This document shows, one piece after another, positions 8,741-17,198 of a DNA stretch of 64,000 nucleotides. Within the stretch, counting starts at the first letter, position 1. Each line of letters opens with the position of its first letter. Made by a program: the position numbers and the translations under genes. This DNA is from Nostocoides sp. (GTDB lineage: Bacteria > Actinomycetota > Actinomycetes > Actinomycetales > Dermatophilaceae). The notes under the pieces were generated by a model, which had not been told where the DNA came from, searched no databases, and worked only from the letters and a program-made list of their open reading frames with translations. Location: contig JADJEA010000025.1 in NCBI GenBank assembly GCA_016702415.1, positions 124,001 to 188,000 on the forward strand. The letters run 5' to 3'.

Positions 8741-9805
8741 TCAGCCTCGCACCGCGGGGTCGGTGATCGCCAGATCGGTCTCCAGATCGCGGTGTGGCGC
8801 AATGCCATCCGCGGCGAGCTGGTCGTGATAGGCGTGGACCGCGGATTCTGGCGTGTGGTCGCCGGCGAGGACGGCGCGCATCAGCGTGACGAGACCGAGT
8901 TGGGATTCGGCCCGTTGGATCTTCCGTCCGAAGAGCGCGACCCGGGCGCCGGCCGCCTGTCCCCGCGCGAGCAGTTCGAAGGTGTCGCGGGTGGTTCCGG
9001 CAGAGCCGCCGAGGATGCCGACGACGAGGGTGGGGTCGTGCTCGACGAGTTCGGCGACGGCCCCAGGGCCATTGAAGGCCATCTTGAGGAAGGCGGGCCG
9101 CTGGTCGCTGGTCACCCCAGCGAGGCAGCGGATGATCGAGTCGTTGACGAACCCCCCGACCTGGTCGGGGGCCAGTCCGACCGGGGCGTTGGGGTTGAAA
9201 ACCTCGAGGAAGTGCCGTATGCCGAGCGCACTCGCCTCCGCGCGGAAGTCCCGGTAGGCCTCCAGGGTCGCCACGTCATGGTCGAGATCGTTGTTGAACG
9301 TGACCGAATAGAGAACGAGATCGCAGAAGTGCCGGACGCTCGCGAGATCAGCGGTGCGGAAGGGCCGTGAGGGGTGCTGGGGATAGCTGCCCCCGCGGGC
9401 ATTCCAGATGTCGGTGGTGTCATTGGCGCGCACGGCGAGGGTGACTTCGTCCCCGAGGGAGCCGTCGCCGGCGAGGATCTCGCCATTGGCGGCCGAAGTC
9501 AGGACGATATCGAGGAGGTCGGCGGCGACGAGCGCCCGCATGTCGTCGAGATAGGCGGCTCGGGTCTTGAAGACGCCCGGCCGAGGTCGGGCATCGCCGA
9601 CCTCGCTTCCGGGGAGCGGCCCGGGCGAGGTCACCCCGAAGGCCATGTCGGCGTCCTTGGCGTCGGCGAGGATGAAGTCCTCCCGCACGTCTGTTCCGCC
9701 AAGGATCGCAGCCAGTTTGCGATCGAGGCGCCGGGTGGGGGTGGGGCGGTGCCCGGGCGCGCGCCAGAGGTGGGGAGTGGGTTGGGCATCAATCTGGGTC
9801 ACCAC
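8741..9805 (-). CDS. Uncharacterised TIM-barrel protein, aldolase-like, paired with PfkB kinase
   Basis: A 354-residue soluble protein that I read as a beta/alpha barrel of the class I aldolase (DeoC/FbaB-like) kind; the assignment rests on overall pattern rather than one clear signature. Notable segments are FLKMAFNGPGAVAELV (candidate lysine for a Schiff base), VVGILGGSAGTTRDTFELL (phosphate-binding-like glycine turn) and RVALFGRKIQRAESQL. I chose the GTG at 9805 because GGAGGA lies about 8 bases upstream; a longer reading to a GTG at 9895 would overlap the upstream gene and add 30 low-complexity residues. It lies 5 bases before the PfkB kinase. The product is probably a lyase acting on the phosphorylated sugar, but no function is proven. 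Confidence 0.6.
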   Translation of the reverse strand: MVTQIDAQPTPHLWRAPGHRPTPTRRLDRKLAAILGGTDVREDFILADAKDADMAFGVTSPGPLPGSEVGDARPRPGVFKTRAAYLDDMRALVAADLLDIVLTSAANGEILAGDGSLGDEVTLAVRANDTTDIWNARGGSYPQHPSRPFRTADLASVRHFCDLVLYSVTFNNDLDHDVATLEAYRDFRAEASALGIRHFLEVFNPNAPVGLAPDQVGGFVNDSIIRCLAGVTSDQRPAFLKMAFNGPGAVAELVEHDPTLVVGILGGSAGTTRDTFELLARGQAAGARVALFGRKIQRAESQLGLVTLMRAVLAGDHTPESAVHAYHDQLAADGIAPHRDLETDLAITDPAVRG

Positions 9806-9887
9806 CCCATCATCCTCCGACCGGGTCGGCGCCGACTCCCGCGGCCCACGTGCAGGAGTTCGATTGCGTGGGAGCAGCCTGTCCGCC

Positions 9888-10874
9888 TCACGCACGGCTC
9901 GATTCGGGGGCCGAAAGCGTCACATTCGTCGCCGCTGTCGCTTTTCCGTCACAGGTGGCGGCACCGGGGCGCAGGACGCGAGCGATCTCGGCGATTTGGG
10001 CCGGAGTGACGCGACAGCATCCGCCGATGAGCCGAGCGCCGCCCCGCCGCCATGCGGTCACGTCGCAGGTCCCGAACCCGCTCTCCCCCACCCACATCCG
10101 GCGGACACCATCCCAGGCCTCACCGCTATTGGGGTAGGCGACGACGGGGAGGTGGGACTCGGCATACGCCTCGGTGAGCAGAGGGGCGAGGCCGCGGGGG
10201 TCGGTGCAGTTCACCCCGACCGCGATCACGTCGGGGACGTCGCGGGCGGCCCGCCAGACGACCGCGGGGTCCTCACCGGAGCGCAGCCGTCCACCCTCGC
10301 ACGTCATCGCCACCCACGTCGGTATGCCGCACCCCGCCACCTCCGCCAGCAGCGCCTCCGCCTCGGCCACCCCCGCGATCGTCTCGATGGCCAGGACGTC
10401 GGGAGCAGCATCGATAAGGACGTCGAGGCGCGGCCGGTGCCACGCGCGCAGCTCGGCGACGGTGCGGCCGTGGTCGGCGCGGTACTCGGAGCCGTCGGCG
10501 AGGGAGGCGGCATACGGACCGATCGAGGCGGCGACCCACCCGTCGACCTGCTCGGCGGCGAACGCCTCCCGGGCGAGGGCGACACTGCGACGCAGCGCGG
10601 ATCGCGTTGTCGCGGAATCGAACCCAGCGGCGGCGAATCCGGTGAAGGAGACCTGGTAGCTCGCCGTGACGAGCACCCGCGCGCCGGCGCGGACGAAGTC
10701 CCGGTGGGCGGCGACGATGTCGTCGGGATCGTCCAGGAGCAGCCGGCCCGACCAGAGCGAATCGGACAGGTCGTGGCCTCGGGCCTCCAGGCGGGTCGCC
10801 ATGCCTCCGTCGAGGACGACCGGCCCGGTGGCGAGGGCAGTGGCGAGGGCGGCGGGGAGGGGGGCGGGCGGCAT
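9888..10874 (-). CDS. mmuM: Homocysteine S-methyltransferase
   Basis: A 328-residue methyltransferase of the MmuM/YagD family, which makes methionine from homocysteine using S-methylmethionine or S-adenosylmethionine. It opens with VVLDGGMATRLEARG and carries the zinc-thiolate cysteines in GVNCTDPRG near residue 222 and GGCCRVTPAQ near 290. The start codon sits in a copy of the dispersed GTATGCCG motif. It begins 6 bases after the sterol-desaturase-like gene and ends 82 bases before the barrel gene, so a four-gene leftward transcript is possible. Family identity is firm; the methyl donor in this organism is not known. Confidence 0.9.
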   Translation of the reverse strand: MPPAPLPAALATALATGPVVLDGGMATRLEARGHDLSDSLWSGRLLLDDPDDIVAAHRDFVRAGARVLVTASYQVSFTGFAAAGFDSATTRSALRRSVALAREAFAAEQVDGWVAASIGPYAASLADGSEYRADHGRTVAELRAWHRPRLDVLIDAAPDVLAIETIAGVAEAEALLAEVAGCGIPTWVAMTCEGGRLRSGEDPAVVWRAARDVPDVIAVGVNCTDPRGLAPLLTEAYAESHLPVVAYPNSGEAWDGVRRMWVGESGFGTCDVTAWRRGGARLIGGCCRVTPAQIAEIARVLRPGAATCDGKATAATNVTLSAPESSRA

Positions 10875-10880
10875 ACGGCC

Positions 10881-11975
10881 TCAGGCGCGGCGGATGTAGG
10901 CCCAACCGGGCCCGCGCAGCAGGAACGAGAATCGGTCGTGCCACCCACGGGCCGCGGCGATGTCGCGCGCGATGTCGCGCCATTCGTGAGTGGCGATCCG
11001 CAGCGGGTTGACCGTGTCGATATTGCGCGTCAGGCCGTAGACGACCGGCTCACCTTCGGGCTCGAAGGTGCCGAACAGCTTGTCCCAGATGATGAGGATG
11101 CTGCCGTGGTTGCGGTCGAGATAGCGCTTGTTGGACCCGTGGTGGACCCGGTGGTGGCTCGGGGTGTTGAGGATCTTCTCGAGCCAGCCGATCGAGCGGA
11201 TGACCTCGGTGTGGATCCAGAACTGATAGATGAGGTTGAGCGCGCGCGCCTGCTCGATGAGCTGGGGCCGCACGCCGAGCAGGGCGAGCAGGCCGTAGGG
11301 CACCGTCATCGTCACCCCCTCGGCGACCGGCTGCCGCAAAGCCGTCGAGAGGTTGTAGTGCTCGCTGCTGTGGTGGACGACGTGGACCGCCCACAGCCAG
11401 CGGCTCTCGTGGGAGAGCCGGTGATTCCAGTAGTAGATCGCGTCCCAGCCGAGCACCGCGATCGCCGCGGCCAGGGGCCCGGAGCCGAGGTCGCGCCCCG
11501 AGCGCCGGAACAGGCGCTGGCCGCTGGTCGCCGCCGCCCAGGTTGTCGCCGCCGCCAGCGCCGTCGAGCCGACCGCAGCCACCGCCGCACCGCCCCCGAT
11601 GTTGGCGAGCGCCGTGGCGGGTGAATCGCTCACCGGGAGGGTCCCGGCGTCGGGCAGCCGCCCTCCCGACTCCTGTCGGCGCCGGAGGATTTCGATCACG
11701 GTCGTCGCCACGCCGGAGAGCACGGCGGTCCCCAGGAGCGCGCGCCCCCACCGCCCACGGCCGGGGGTCAGCGGATCGATCACCTTCTTGGCGACGAGGG
11801 GGGCGAGGAGGCTGCCCACGCCCATCGACAGACTGGCGATCGTGTCGCCGAGTTCGTAGTCGCCGGGGCGAGGCTGCCCCGTCGCGGCGGGACGGCGCCG
11901 CTGCCAGGCATGCTCGGCACCCATCGCCCCGACAAACGCCGGGATCGCGAGCACGGTCAGGTCGACCTTGGGCAC
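10881..11975 (-). CDS. Sterol desaturase/fatty acid hydroxylase family membrane protein
   Basis: A 364-residue integral membrane di-iron protein. The histidine clusters of the superfamily are present in order: HRLSH, HVVHHSSEH and HHRVHHGSN in the C-terminal half, with several hydrophobic segments before them. Such proteins hydroxylate or desaturate lipids (sterols, carotenoids, fatty acids). I start it at the GTG at 11975 because AAGGAGAAG lies 7 bases before it; upstream the frame stays open but reads low-complexity Arg/Pro sequence across the operator of the divergent TetR gene. It diverges from that TetR regulator and may be one of its targets. The substrate is unknown. Confidence 0.82.
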   Translation of the reverse strand: MPKVDLTVLAIPAFVGAMGAEHAWQRRRPAATGQPRPGDYELGDTIASLSMGVGSLLAPLVAKKVIDPLTPGRGRWGRALLGTAVLSGVATTVIEILRRRQESGGRLPDAGTLPVSDSPATALANIGGGAAVAAVGSTALAAATTWAAATSGQRLFRRSGRDLGSGPLAAAIAVLGWDAIYYWNHRLSHESRWLWAVHVVHHSSEHYNLSTALRQPVAEGVTMTVPYGLLALLGVRPQLIEQARALNLIYQFWIHTEVIRSIGWLEKILNTPSHHRVHHGSNKRYLDRNHGSILIIWDKLFGTFEPEGEPVVYGLTRNIDTVNPLRIATHEWRDIARDIAAARGWHDRFSFLLRGPGWAYIRRA

Positions 11976-12153
11976 GGTTCTTCTCCTTCGGCGAACCCCT
12001 TGCGGGCACCTTAACCCAGGTGCGGGGGTCGTCCGCAGGGACCGGTGGGGAGGCTCACCCGCCGTCTGCGCGTGTCCGCCGACTCCGGGACGGATGCCGT
12101 CGCCGCCGCATCGATCTTTCCCGCCGCATCGAACTTTTCCTGCAGGGCAACTT

Positions 12154-12177
12154 TGCACTGTGTGCAGATAACGTGCA
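12154..12177. promoter_or_regulatory. Putative TetR operator between sterol-desaturase-like gene and tetR
   Basis: TGCAC-TGT-GTGCA is a perfect inverted repeat at 12154-12166, followed at 12173 by another GTGCA half-site, all within 35 bases of the TetR start. The position fits an autoregulatory operator. No binding data. Confidence 0.45.
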
Positions 12178-12187
12178 TACTGGAGTC

Positions 12188-12811
12188 ATGACGACGGACC
12201 TGACCACCGGGCTTCGGGAGCGCAAGAAGGCGCAGACGACCGCGGCGCTGGTGGGCGCGGCATACGCCCTGGTCGCGGAGCGGGGACTCGCCGGGGTGAC
12301 CGCGGAGGCGGTCGCCGACCGCGCGGGAGTGTCGCGCCGGACCTTCTTCAACTACTTCCCCGGGATCGAGGCGGCCCTCGCCCGCGGCATTCGGGACTTC
12401 CTGACCGACCTCGGCGAACGCCTCGAAGAACGACCCGTCGACGAACCTCTCATGACCTCCCTCGAGAACATGATCGCGATGCCCGCGGATCGGGATTTCC
12501 TCGGACGCATCCTCCAACTGGCGGCCGTCGGCACCGCGGAGCCGCGGGCCCAGGAGGTCCTCCACACCGCCTTGATGGACTGGATGACGTGGTTCATCGC
12601 CCACCTGCGCGAGCGGCTCCCCAATGCCGACGTGCTGTATGCCGTTCACCTCGCCACCGCGGTCGTCGCCGCGTCCCAGGCCGCCATCCTCGTCTGGGCC
12701 GAGCGCACCGAACGCTCCCTGACCTCGACCAGCGTCGAGGAGTTCTCCGACCTCCTCCACCGGAGCATGCAGCACGTGCGCTTCGGCTTCGACGCGACCC
12801 CCTCTGCCTGA
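12188..12811 (+). CDS. TetR-family transcriptional regulator (probable repressor of the downstream MMPL exporter)
   Basis: A 207-residue regulator. The N-terminal helix-turn-helix is clear (VTAEAVADRAGVSRRTFFNYFPG, with RTFFNYF as the usual recognition-helix end), and the C-terminal ligand-binding region is variable. GGAG is 5 bases before the ATG. The MMPL transporter starts 15 bases after its stop, the common layout of a drug- or lipid-sensing repressor with its efflux pump. Inverted GTGCA repeats just upstream are a candidate operator. The ligand is unknown. Confidence 0.88.
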   Translation: MTTDLTTGLRERKKAQTTAALVGAAYALVAERGLAGVTAEAVADRAGVSRRTFFNYFPGIEAALARGIRDFLTDLGERLEERPVDEPLMTSLENMIAMPADRDFLGRILQLAAVGTAEPRAQEVLHTALMDWMTWFIAHLRERLPNADVLYAVHLATAVVAASQAAILVWAERTERSLTSTSVEEFSDLLHRSMQHVRFGFDATPSA

Positions 12812-12826
12812 AGGACTTTCGCCACC

Positions 12827-15343
12827 ATGGCACGCATCCTCTATCGCCTTGGCCGCTGGTGCGCCGACCACGCCGGCCGCGTCCTGGCTCTCTGGGCCGT
12901 GATCCTCCTCGCCGTCGGTGGGGCCGCCGCGCGCTTCGGCACGCCGATGACCAATGAGTTCACCGTCCCGGGAAGCAGCTTCGAACGCGTGCTCGACCGG
13001 CTCGGCGCCGCCATCCCGCAACTGCGTGGTGGCTTCGGGACCGTCGTCTTCGAGAGCGACACCGGCAGCTTCACCGCCGCTCAGAAGGCCGCCATCGCGC
13101 GAACCATGACCGACTGGACGACGATCCCGCACGTCACCGGGGTCATGGATCCCTTTGCCGCACAAGACACGATCGACCAGGCGCAGACGAAGCTCGCGAG
13201 TTCGAAGACCCAGGTCGAGGACGGCTACGCCCAGCTCGCCGCCAACCGCAAGCGGCTCGACGAGGCGCGATTCCACCTTGCCCAAGGCGAGGGCATGGCC
13301 CGGCTCATGGCCAAAGCCAACCCCCACGACCCCGGCCTGACGCCCTTGCGGACGAAGCTCGCCGCGGCCAAGGCCGAGATCGCTGCCGGTGAGGCCAAGC
13401 TCGAAGCGGGCCAGGCCAAGGTCGAGGCGGGCTGGTCGGCATACCAACAGGGCCTGGCCATGACCAAGGCGATGGACGGACTGCGGTTCGTCTCCGCCGA
13501 CGGACGGTATGCCGTCGCCCAGGTCCGCTTCGACACCAACGCCCGGTCGGTCCCTTATGACGTCCGGATGCAGATCCCGCAGAAGGGCAGCGCGCTCGCG
13601 GATTCCGGTGTAAAGGTGAGCTATTCGACGGAGATCGCCCAGGAGATGACCCTCGTCGGGCCGGGCGAGGTCCTCGGCCTGGCCGTCGCCCTTCTCGTCC
13701 TCGTCGTCATGCTTGGCACCCTCATCGCCGCCGGACTGCCGATCGCCGGTGCCCTCCTCGGGGTGGCCGTGGGGCTCGGGGGCGCGGTCGCCGCGACCCA
13801 CTTCTTCTCCATGAACCAGATGACCCCCTCGCTCGCCCTCATGCTCGGCCTGGCGGTCGGCATCGACTACGCGCTCTTCATCGTCAACCGGCACCGGCAG
13901 GGCTATCTTCACGGGAGCGACCTGCGGGAGTCGATCGCCCGCGCCGTCGGGACCGCCGGCAGCGCCGTGACCTTCGCCGGCGCGACCGTCGTCATCGCCC
14001 TGGCCGCGCTCGTCCTGTCCGGCCTGCCGATCCTCGCCCAGATGGGTCTGGTCGCGGCGGGCACCGTTCTGGTCGCCGTTCTCGTCGCGGTCACGGTCAC
14101 CCCGGCGTTGCTACGCCTCCTCGGCCCGCGGGTCGCCTCCCGTCGCACCTGGCGGGCCAGTGGGTATGCCGAACCCGCCGACACCGCGACCCGCGTCGTC
14201 CCCGCGGGGGACCACGAGGAGGAGCACGGCGGCTGGTACGTCCGGCTGATCACCCGACGCCCCTGGGTGACGGTGGCCGGCGTCGTCGCCGTCGTCGCCG
14301 TCCTCGCCGCTCCCGTCCTGACCCTGCGGCTCGGCCTGCCCGACGGCGGCAGCGAGCCGGCGGGGAGCACGGCATACGCGACCTATGAAAAGGTGGCCAG
14401 CCACTTCGGCAAGGGGGTCAACGGACCGGTGCTCGCCGCTGCGACCCTGGACCACCCCGCCACCGACGCCGCCGACCTGCGGGCGGTCGAGGCCCAACTC
14501 GTGACCACCCTGCATGGCATCGACGGCGTGCGCGCCGTCGCGGTCGCGGGTGTCTCCGACGACCGGCGCACCATCGCCCTCCAGATCATCCCGGAGTCCG
14601 GTCCAGCGGATGCCGCCACGGTCTCGACCGTGCACGCGATCCGCGACTCGCTCGACTACCTCGGCGCCCAGACCCACTCGAGTATCGGGATCACAGGCCA
14701 GACGGTGGCGAATATCGAGATCTCCGAGCGCCTCGCCGACGCTCTGCCGAAATATCTCGCGACGGTGATCGGGTTGTCCCTGGCGATCCTGCTGCTGGTG
14801 TTCCGCTCGGTGCTCGTGCCGGTCGTGGCGACCGTGGGATTCCTCTTCTCGGTGGCCGCGGCATTCGGGGTGACCGTCGCCATCTATCAGTGGGGCTGGC
14901 TCTCCACGCTCTTCGGCGTGACGACTCCCGGCCCGATCCTGTCGTTCATGCCGATCATCCTCGTCGGCGTGCTCTTCGGGTTGGCGATGGACTATCAGAT
15001 GTTCCTCGTCACCGGGATGCGCGAGGCCTATGTCCACGGCGAGGACGCCCGCCGGGCCGTCGCTACCGGCTTCCAGCACGGGGCGAAGGTCGTGACGGCG
15101 GCGGCGCTGATCATGTTCTCCGTCTTCGGTGGCTTCGTCTTCAGCCACCTGACGATGATCCGGCCCATCGGCCTGGGGCTGGCCGTCGGGGTCATCGTCG
15201 ACGCGGTGCTCGTCCGGATGACCCTCGTGCCGGCGCTGATGCATCTGCTGGCCGAGCGCGCGTGGTGGCTCCCCCGCGCGCTCGATGCCAAGCTGCCCGA
15301 TGTCGACGTGGAGGGCGCGGGGCTGGCGGCCACGCCGGTATGA
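12827..15343 (+). CDS. MMPL/RND-family membrane transporter
   Basis: An 838-residue RND-superfamily transporter of the actinobacterial MMPL kind, which exports lipids, siderophores or drugs using the proton gradient. There is an N-terminal membrane helix (residues 16-36), a large extracytoplasmic loop with two coiled-coil-like stretches rich in Ala/Lys/Glu (about 115-210), then a six-helix bundle with LMLGLAVGIDYALFIVNRHRQ, followed by a second helix-loop-bundle repeat with GVLFGLAMDYQMFLVTGMREA. The Asp-Tyr pair in each half (GIDYA, AMDYQ) is the family proton-relay signature. Co-transcribed with the TetR gene 15 bases upstream. Substrate not determined. Confidence 0.9.
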   Translation: MARILYRLGRWCADHAGRVLALWAVILLAVGGAAARFGTPMTNEFTVPGSSFERVLDRLGAAIPQLRGGFGTVVFESDTGSFTAAQKAAIARTMTDWTTIPHVTGVMDPFAAQDTIDQAQTKLASSKTQVEDGYAQLAANRKRLDEARFHLAQGEGMARLMAKANPHDPGLTPLRTKLAAAKAEIAAGEAKLEAGQAKVEAGWSAYQQGLAMTKAMDGLRFVSADGRYAVAQVRFDTNARSVPYDVRMQIPQKGSALADSGVKVSYSTEIAQEMTLVGPGEVLGLAVALLVLVVMLGTLIAAGLPIAGALLGVAVGLGGAVAATHFFSMNQMTPSLALMLGLAVGIDYALFIVNRHRQGYLHGSDLRESIARAVGTAGSAVTFAGATVVIALAALVLSGLPILAQMGLVAAGTVLVAVLVAVTVTPALLRLLGPRVASRRTWRASGYAEPADTATRVVPAGDHEEEHGGWYVRLITRRPWVTVAGVVAVVAVLAAPVLTLRLGLPDGGSEPAGSTAYATYEKVASHFGKGVNGPVLAAATLDHPATDAADLRAVEAQLVTTLHGIDGVRAVAVAGVSDDRRTIALQIIPESGPADAATVSTVHAIRDSLDYLGAQTHSSIGITGQTVANIEISERLADALPKYLATVIGLSLAILLLVFRSVLVPVVATVGFLFSVAAAFGVTVAIYQWGWLSTLFGVTTPGPILSFMPIILVGVLFGLAMDYQMFLVTGMREAYVHGEDARRAVATGFQHGAKVVTAAALIMFSVFGGFVFSHLTMIRPIGLGLAVGVIVDAVLVRMTLVPALMHLLAERAWWLPRALDAKLPDVDVEGAGLAATPV

Positions 15344-15388
15344 CTCAGACGCCGGTATGACGCAGAGCCCGCCAGGGGGCACGAGAAC

Positions 15389-15415
15389 GGGGCCCGCACC
15401 GGTGGTGCGGGCCCC
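15389..15415. terminator. Strong GC hairpin after the MMPL gene
   Basis: GGGGCCCGCACC and GGTGCGGGCCCC form a perfect 12-bp stem with a 3-base loop, 45 bases after the MMPL stop and 50 bases after the end of the convergent secreted-protein gene. There is no T tract, so it is either an actinobacterial-style terminator acting in both directions or a transcript-end stabiliser. Confidence 0.65.
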
Positions 15416-15465
15416 GTCCGTTGGGGTGGGAAGGGATTCAGGGAGAAGGGATCCGGGCGGGCGGA

Positions 15466-16218
15466 TCAGTTGGTGGGGGCGGTGGAGGTGGTGGAGGAGT
15501 TGGCGGTGCCGGGGAGGCTCTGGCCGTCCATGCCGGGCCCACCCATGCCGTGGTCGCCGTGACCACCCGGGCCACGACCGGCGGCCTCGGCGATCGTCTT
15601 GAGGTCGGCGGAGACGTCGAACATGATCGGCGCGCCGTTCTTGGTGCCGAGGGCGTCATACGAGCCGTCGGGGTCCTTGCGGACGGCGGTGATGGTGGCG
15701 GCGGAGTCCTTGGCCTTGACCGCGGCGATGACCTTGTCGGCCTCGCTCCCGGTGACAGCGGCATCCGAGCTGCCTCCCATGCCGCCCATCCCGCCGTGGC
15801 CGCCCATGCCACCTTCGGTCACCGTCTTGAGGTCGGCCGAGACGTCGTACCGGACCGGTGAACCGTCCTTGGTGCCCGTGGCGTCGTAGGAGCCGTCGGG
15901 GTCCTTCTCGACAGTGGTGATCGTGGCCGCGGAGTCTTTGGCCTTGACCGCGGCGATGACCTTGTCGGCCTCGGCGCCCGTCACGGCGGTGTGCTGGCCG
16001 CCCATCCCCATGCCCCGGCCCTGACCCGGCGCGCCGGTGGTGCCCTTGTTGGCCGAGCCACTCCCGGTGGTGCCGTTGTTGGCGGCGGCACCGGAGCTGG
16101 TGCTGGCCGCGGTGGGGGTGGTGGTGTCCGAGGCGGTCGCGATCGCCGCGCCGCCGGCGATCACGGCGCCAGCCGCCGCGATGGAGGCCGCAGCCACACC
16201 GATCCTGGAAATTGCCAT
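15466..16218 (-). CDS. Secreted protein with two tandem PepSY-like repeats
   Basis: A 250-residue exported protein. It has an N-terminal signal peptide (hydrophobic stretch about residues 6-27, then a Ser/Thr/Asn-rich linker). Two copies of a roughly 60-residue unit follow: AVTGAEADKVIAAVKAKDSA and AVTGSEADKVIAAVKAKDSA each begin a unit that continues with DPDGSYDA and RYDVSADLKT or MFDVSADLKT. The pattern (alpha helix, then strands ending in a V-D-A-x-G/S-x-V-like segment) resembles PepSY domains, which often inhibit secreted peptidases. The copies are separated by a Gly/Met/His-rich linker that could bind metal. It converges with the MMPL gene. Confidence 0.65.
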   Translation of the reverse strand: MAISRIGVAAASIAAAGAVIAGGAAIATASDTTTPTAASTSSGAAANNGTTGSGSANKGTTGAPGQGRGMGMGGQHTAVTGAEADKVIAAVKAKDSAATITTVEKDPDGSYDATGTKDGSPVRYDVSADLKTVTEGGMGGHGGMGGMGGSSDAAVTGSEADKVIAAVKAKDSAATITAVRKDPDGSYDALGTKNGAPIMFDVSADLKTIAEAAGRGPGGHGDHGMGGPGMDGQSLPGTANSSTTSTAPTN

Positions 16219-16333
16219 GGTGTCGAGTTCTCCTCGTTCGTCGGGTCACGGCCTGGTGGCCGTTCGTTCGTGTCTCCAACATTCGGCTCCCTCCCTATCA
16301 GGAGCCTGTGGACCGGGCTTGGCGTCGTTAAGA

Positions 16334-16347
16334 GATCGGCGCCGATC
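16334..16347. promoter_or_regulatory. 14-bp perfect palindrome in a divergent intergenic region
   Basis: GATCGGCGCCGATC lies between the divergent secreted PepSY-like gene (start 16218) and the membrane-protein gene (start 16413). Nearby, GGCTCC and GGAGCC form another 6-bp inverted repeat. Either may be an operator for the two flanking promoters; no regulator is identified. Confidence 0.35.
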
Positions 16348-16412
16348 CTGTGGGTGGAACGCGAGTAAGCGTGCTCAAGCCCGGAGGGGAGGGGTCGGCA
16401 TACGGTCTGAGC

Positions 16413-17198
16413 ATGACTCAGGGCACTCCCTCCCGAGGTTCCCGCATCGGGCGCGTCCTCGTGCGCCTCTTCGCCGGCTTGACCGCCGCGGTCGTCGTGG
16501 TCTATCTCGGCGTCAACGCCGCCGCCTGGGTAGCGGCTCGGGGCAAGAAGGCCGACGCCCAGCGCCAGCTCACCCAGGCGCTCGCGACCGCGCTCCCGCT
16601 CGCGCACGCTCATGCCGATCGCGTGCGCCGCGACTTGGGCGAACCCGAAAGATCCTGGATCAGTCAGGAATGCGGGGTCTCGACGCGCGACGCCGGGTGG
16701 ATGGTCCAGGCGTACCAGACCGGGTGCCGCCTGGTCGCCGTCGCCATGTATGCCGTGCCCGACCTCCCCACCGCGCGCGCCCGGGTGGCGAGCGCGAGCG
16801 CCGAGACGGTCGGTCCCGCTGCCCCCGATCCCGCCGCCACCGGATGTGTGACCCTCACCGCCAGCCTGGGCGACGCCCTCGCCGGGGTGGCCGGGCGCGA
16901 GCAGGTGGAGGCGACCTTCGTCCCCGCTCGGGCGGCGGATGACGTGTGGTGCGGCAGCTATCTCGCCGGCTATGAGGGCCAAGCGCGATCGGCCGTCACC
17001 GGCACCTGGTCGCCGCTCGATCCCGCCCGGCCATGGCTGGTCGTCAAGCGCGAGTTCGACCTCGGCACCCATGACGTCGGGTGTATGCGGTGGAGCGTCC
17101 TCTTCTGCACCGCCCCCTCCGGGCTGCCCGTCTTCGGTCGCCTGCCGGCGGGCGCGGCGCGCGATCTCACGCCCGAGCCCTCGCCCGCGTCTTCGTGA
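16413..17198 (+). CDS. Membrane-anchored protein of unknown function, upstream of ECF sigma
   Basis: A 261-residue protein from the ATG at 16413. It has a short cytoplasmic N terminus, one transmembrane segment (about residues 16-37, VLVRLFAGLTAAVVVVYLGV) and an extracytoplasmic domain with several cysteines (QECG, TGCR, GCVT, WCGS, VGCMRWSVLFC) that could form disulfides. No family recognised. Its stop overlaps the sigma-factor GTG by 4 bases (GTGA), so it is the first gene of a membrane protein/sigma/Ogt unit. It could sense the envelope or act as an anti-sigma-like partner, but it lacks a recognisable anti-sigma domain. Confidence 0.6.
   Translation: MTQGTPSRGSRIGRVLVRLFAGLTAAVVVVYLGVNAAAWVAARGKKADAQRQLTQALATALPLAHAHADRVRRDLGEPERSWISQECGVSTRDAGWMVQAYQTGCRLVAVAMYAVPDLPTARARVASASAETVGPAAPDPAATGCVTLTASLGDALAGVAGREQVEATFVPARAADDVWCGSYLAGYEGQARSAVTGTWSPLDPARPWLVVKREFDLGTHDVGCMRWSVLFCTAPSGLPVFGRLPAGAARDLTPEPSPASS

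Noticed and set aside
9567..11624. Long forward open frame (685 codons)
   Set aside because: It is antisense to three recognised genes (barrel protein, mmuM, desaturase) and shows no domain; a codon shadow.
15389..15415. Possible small RNA gene at the GC-rich hairpin
   Set aside because: The simple stem between convergent genes fits a terminator; no promoter is visible.
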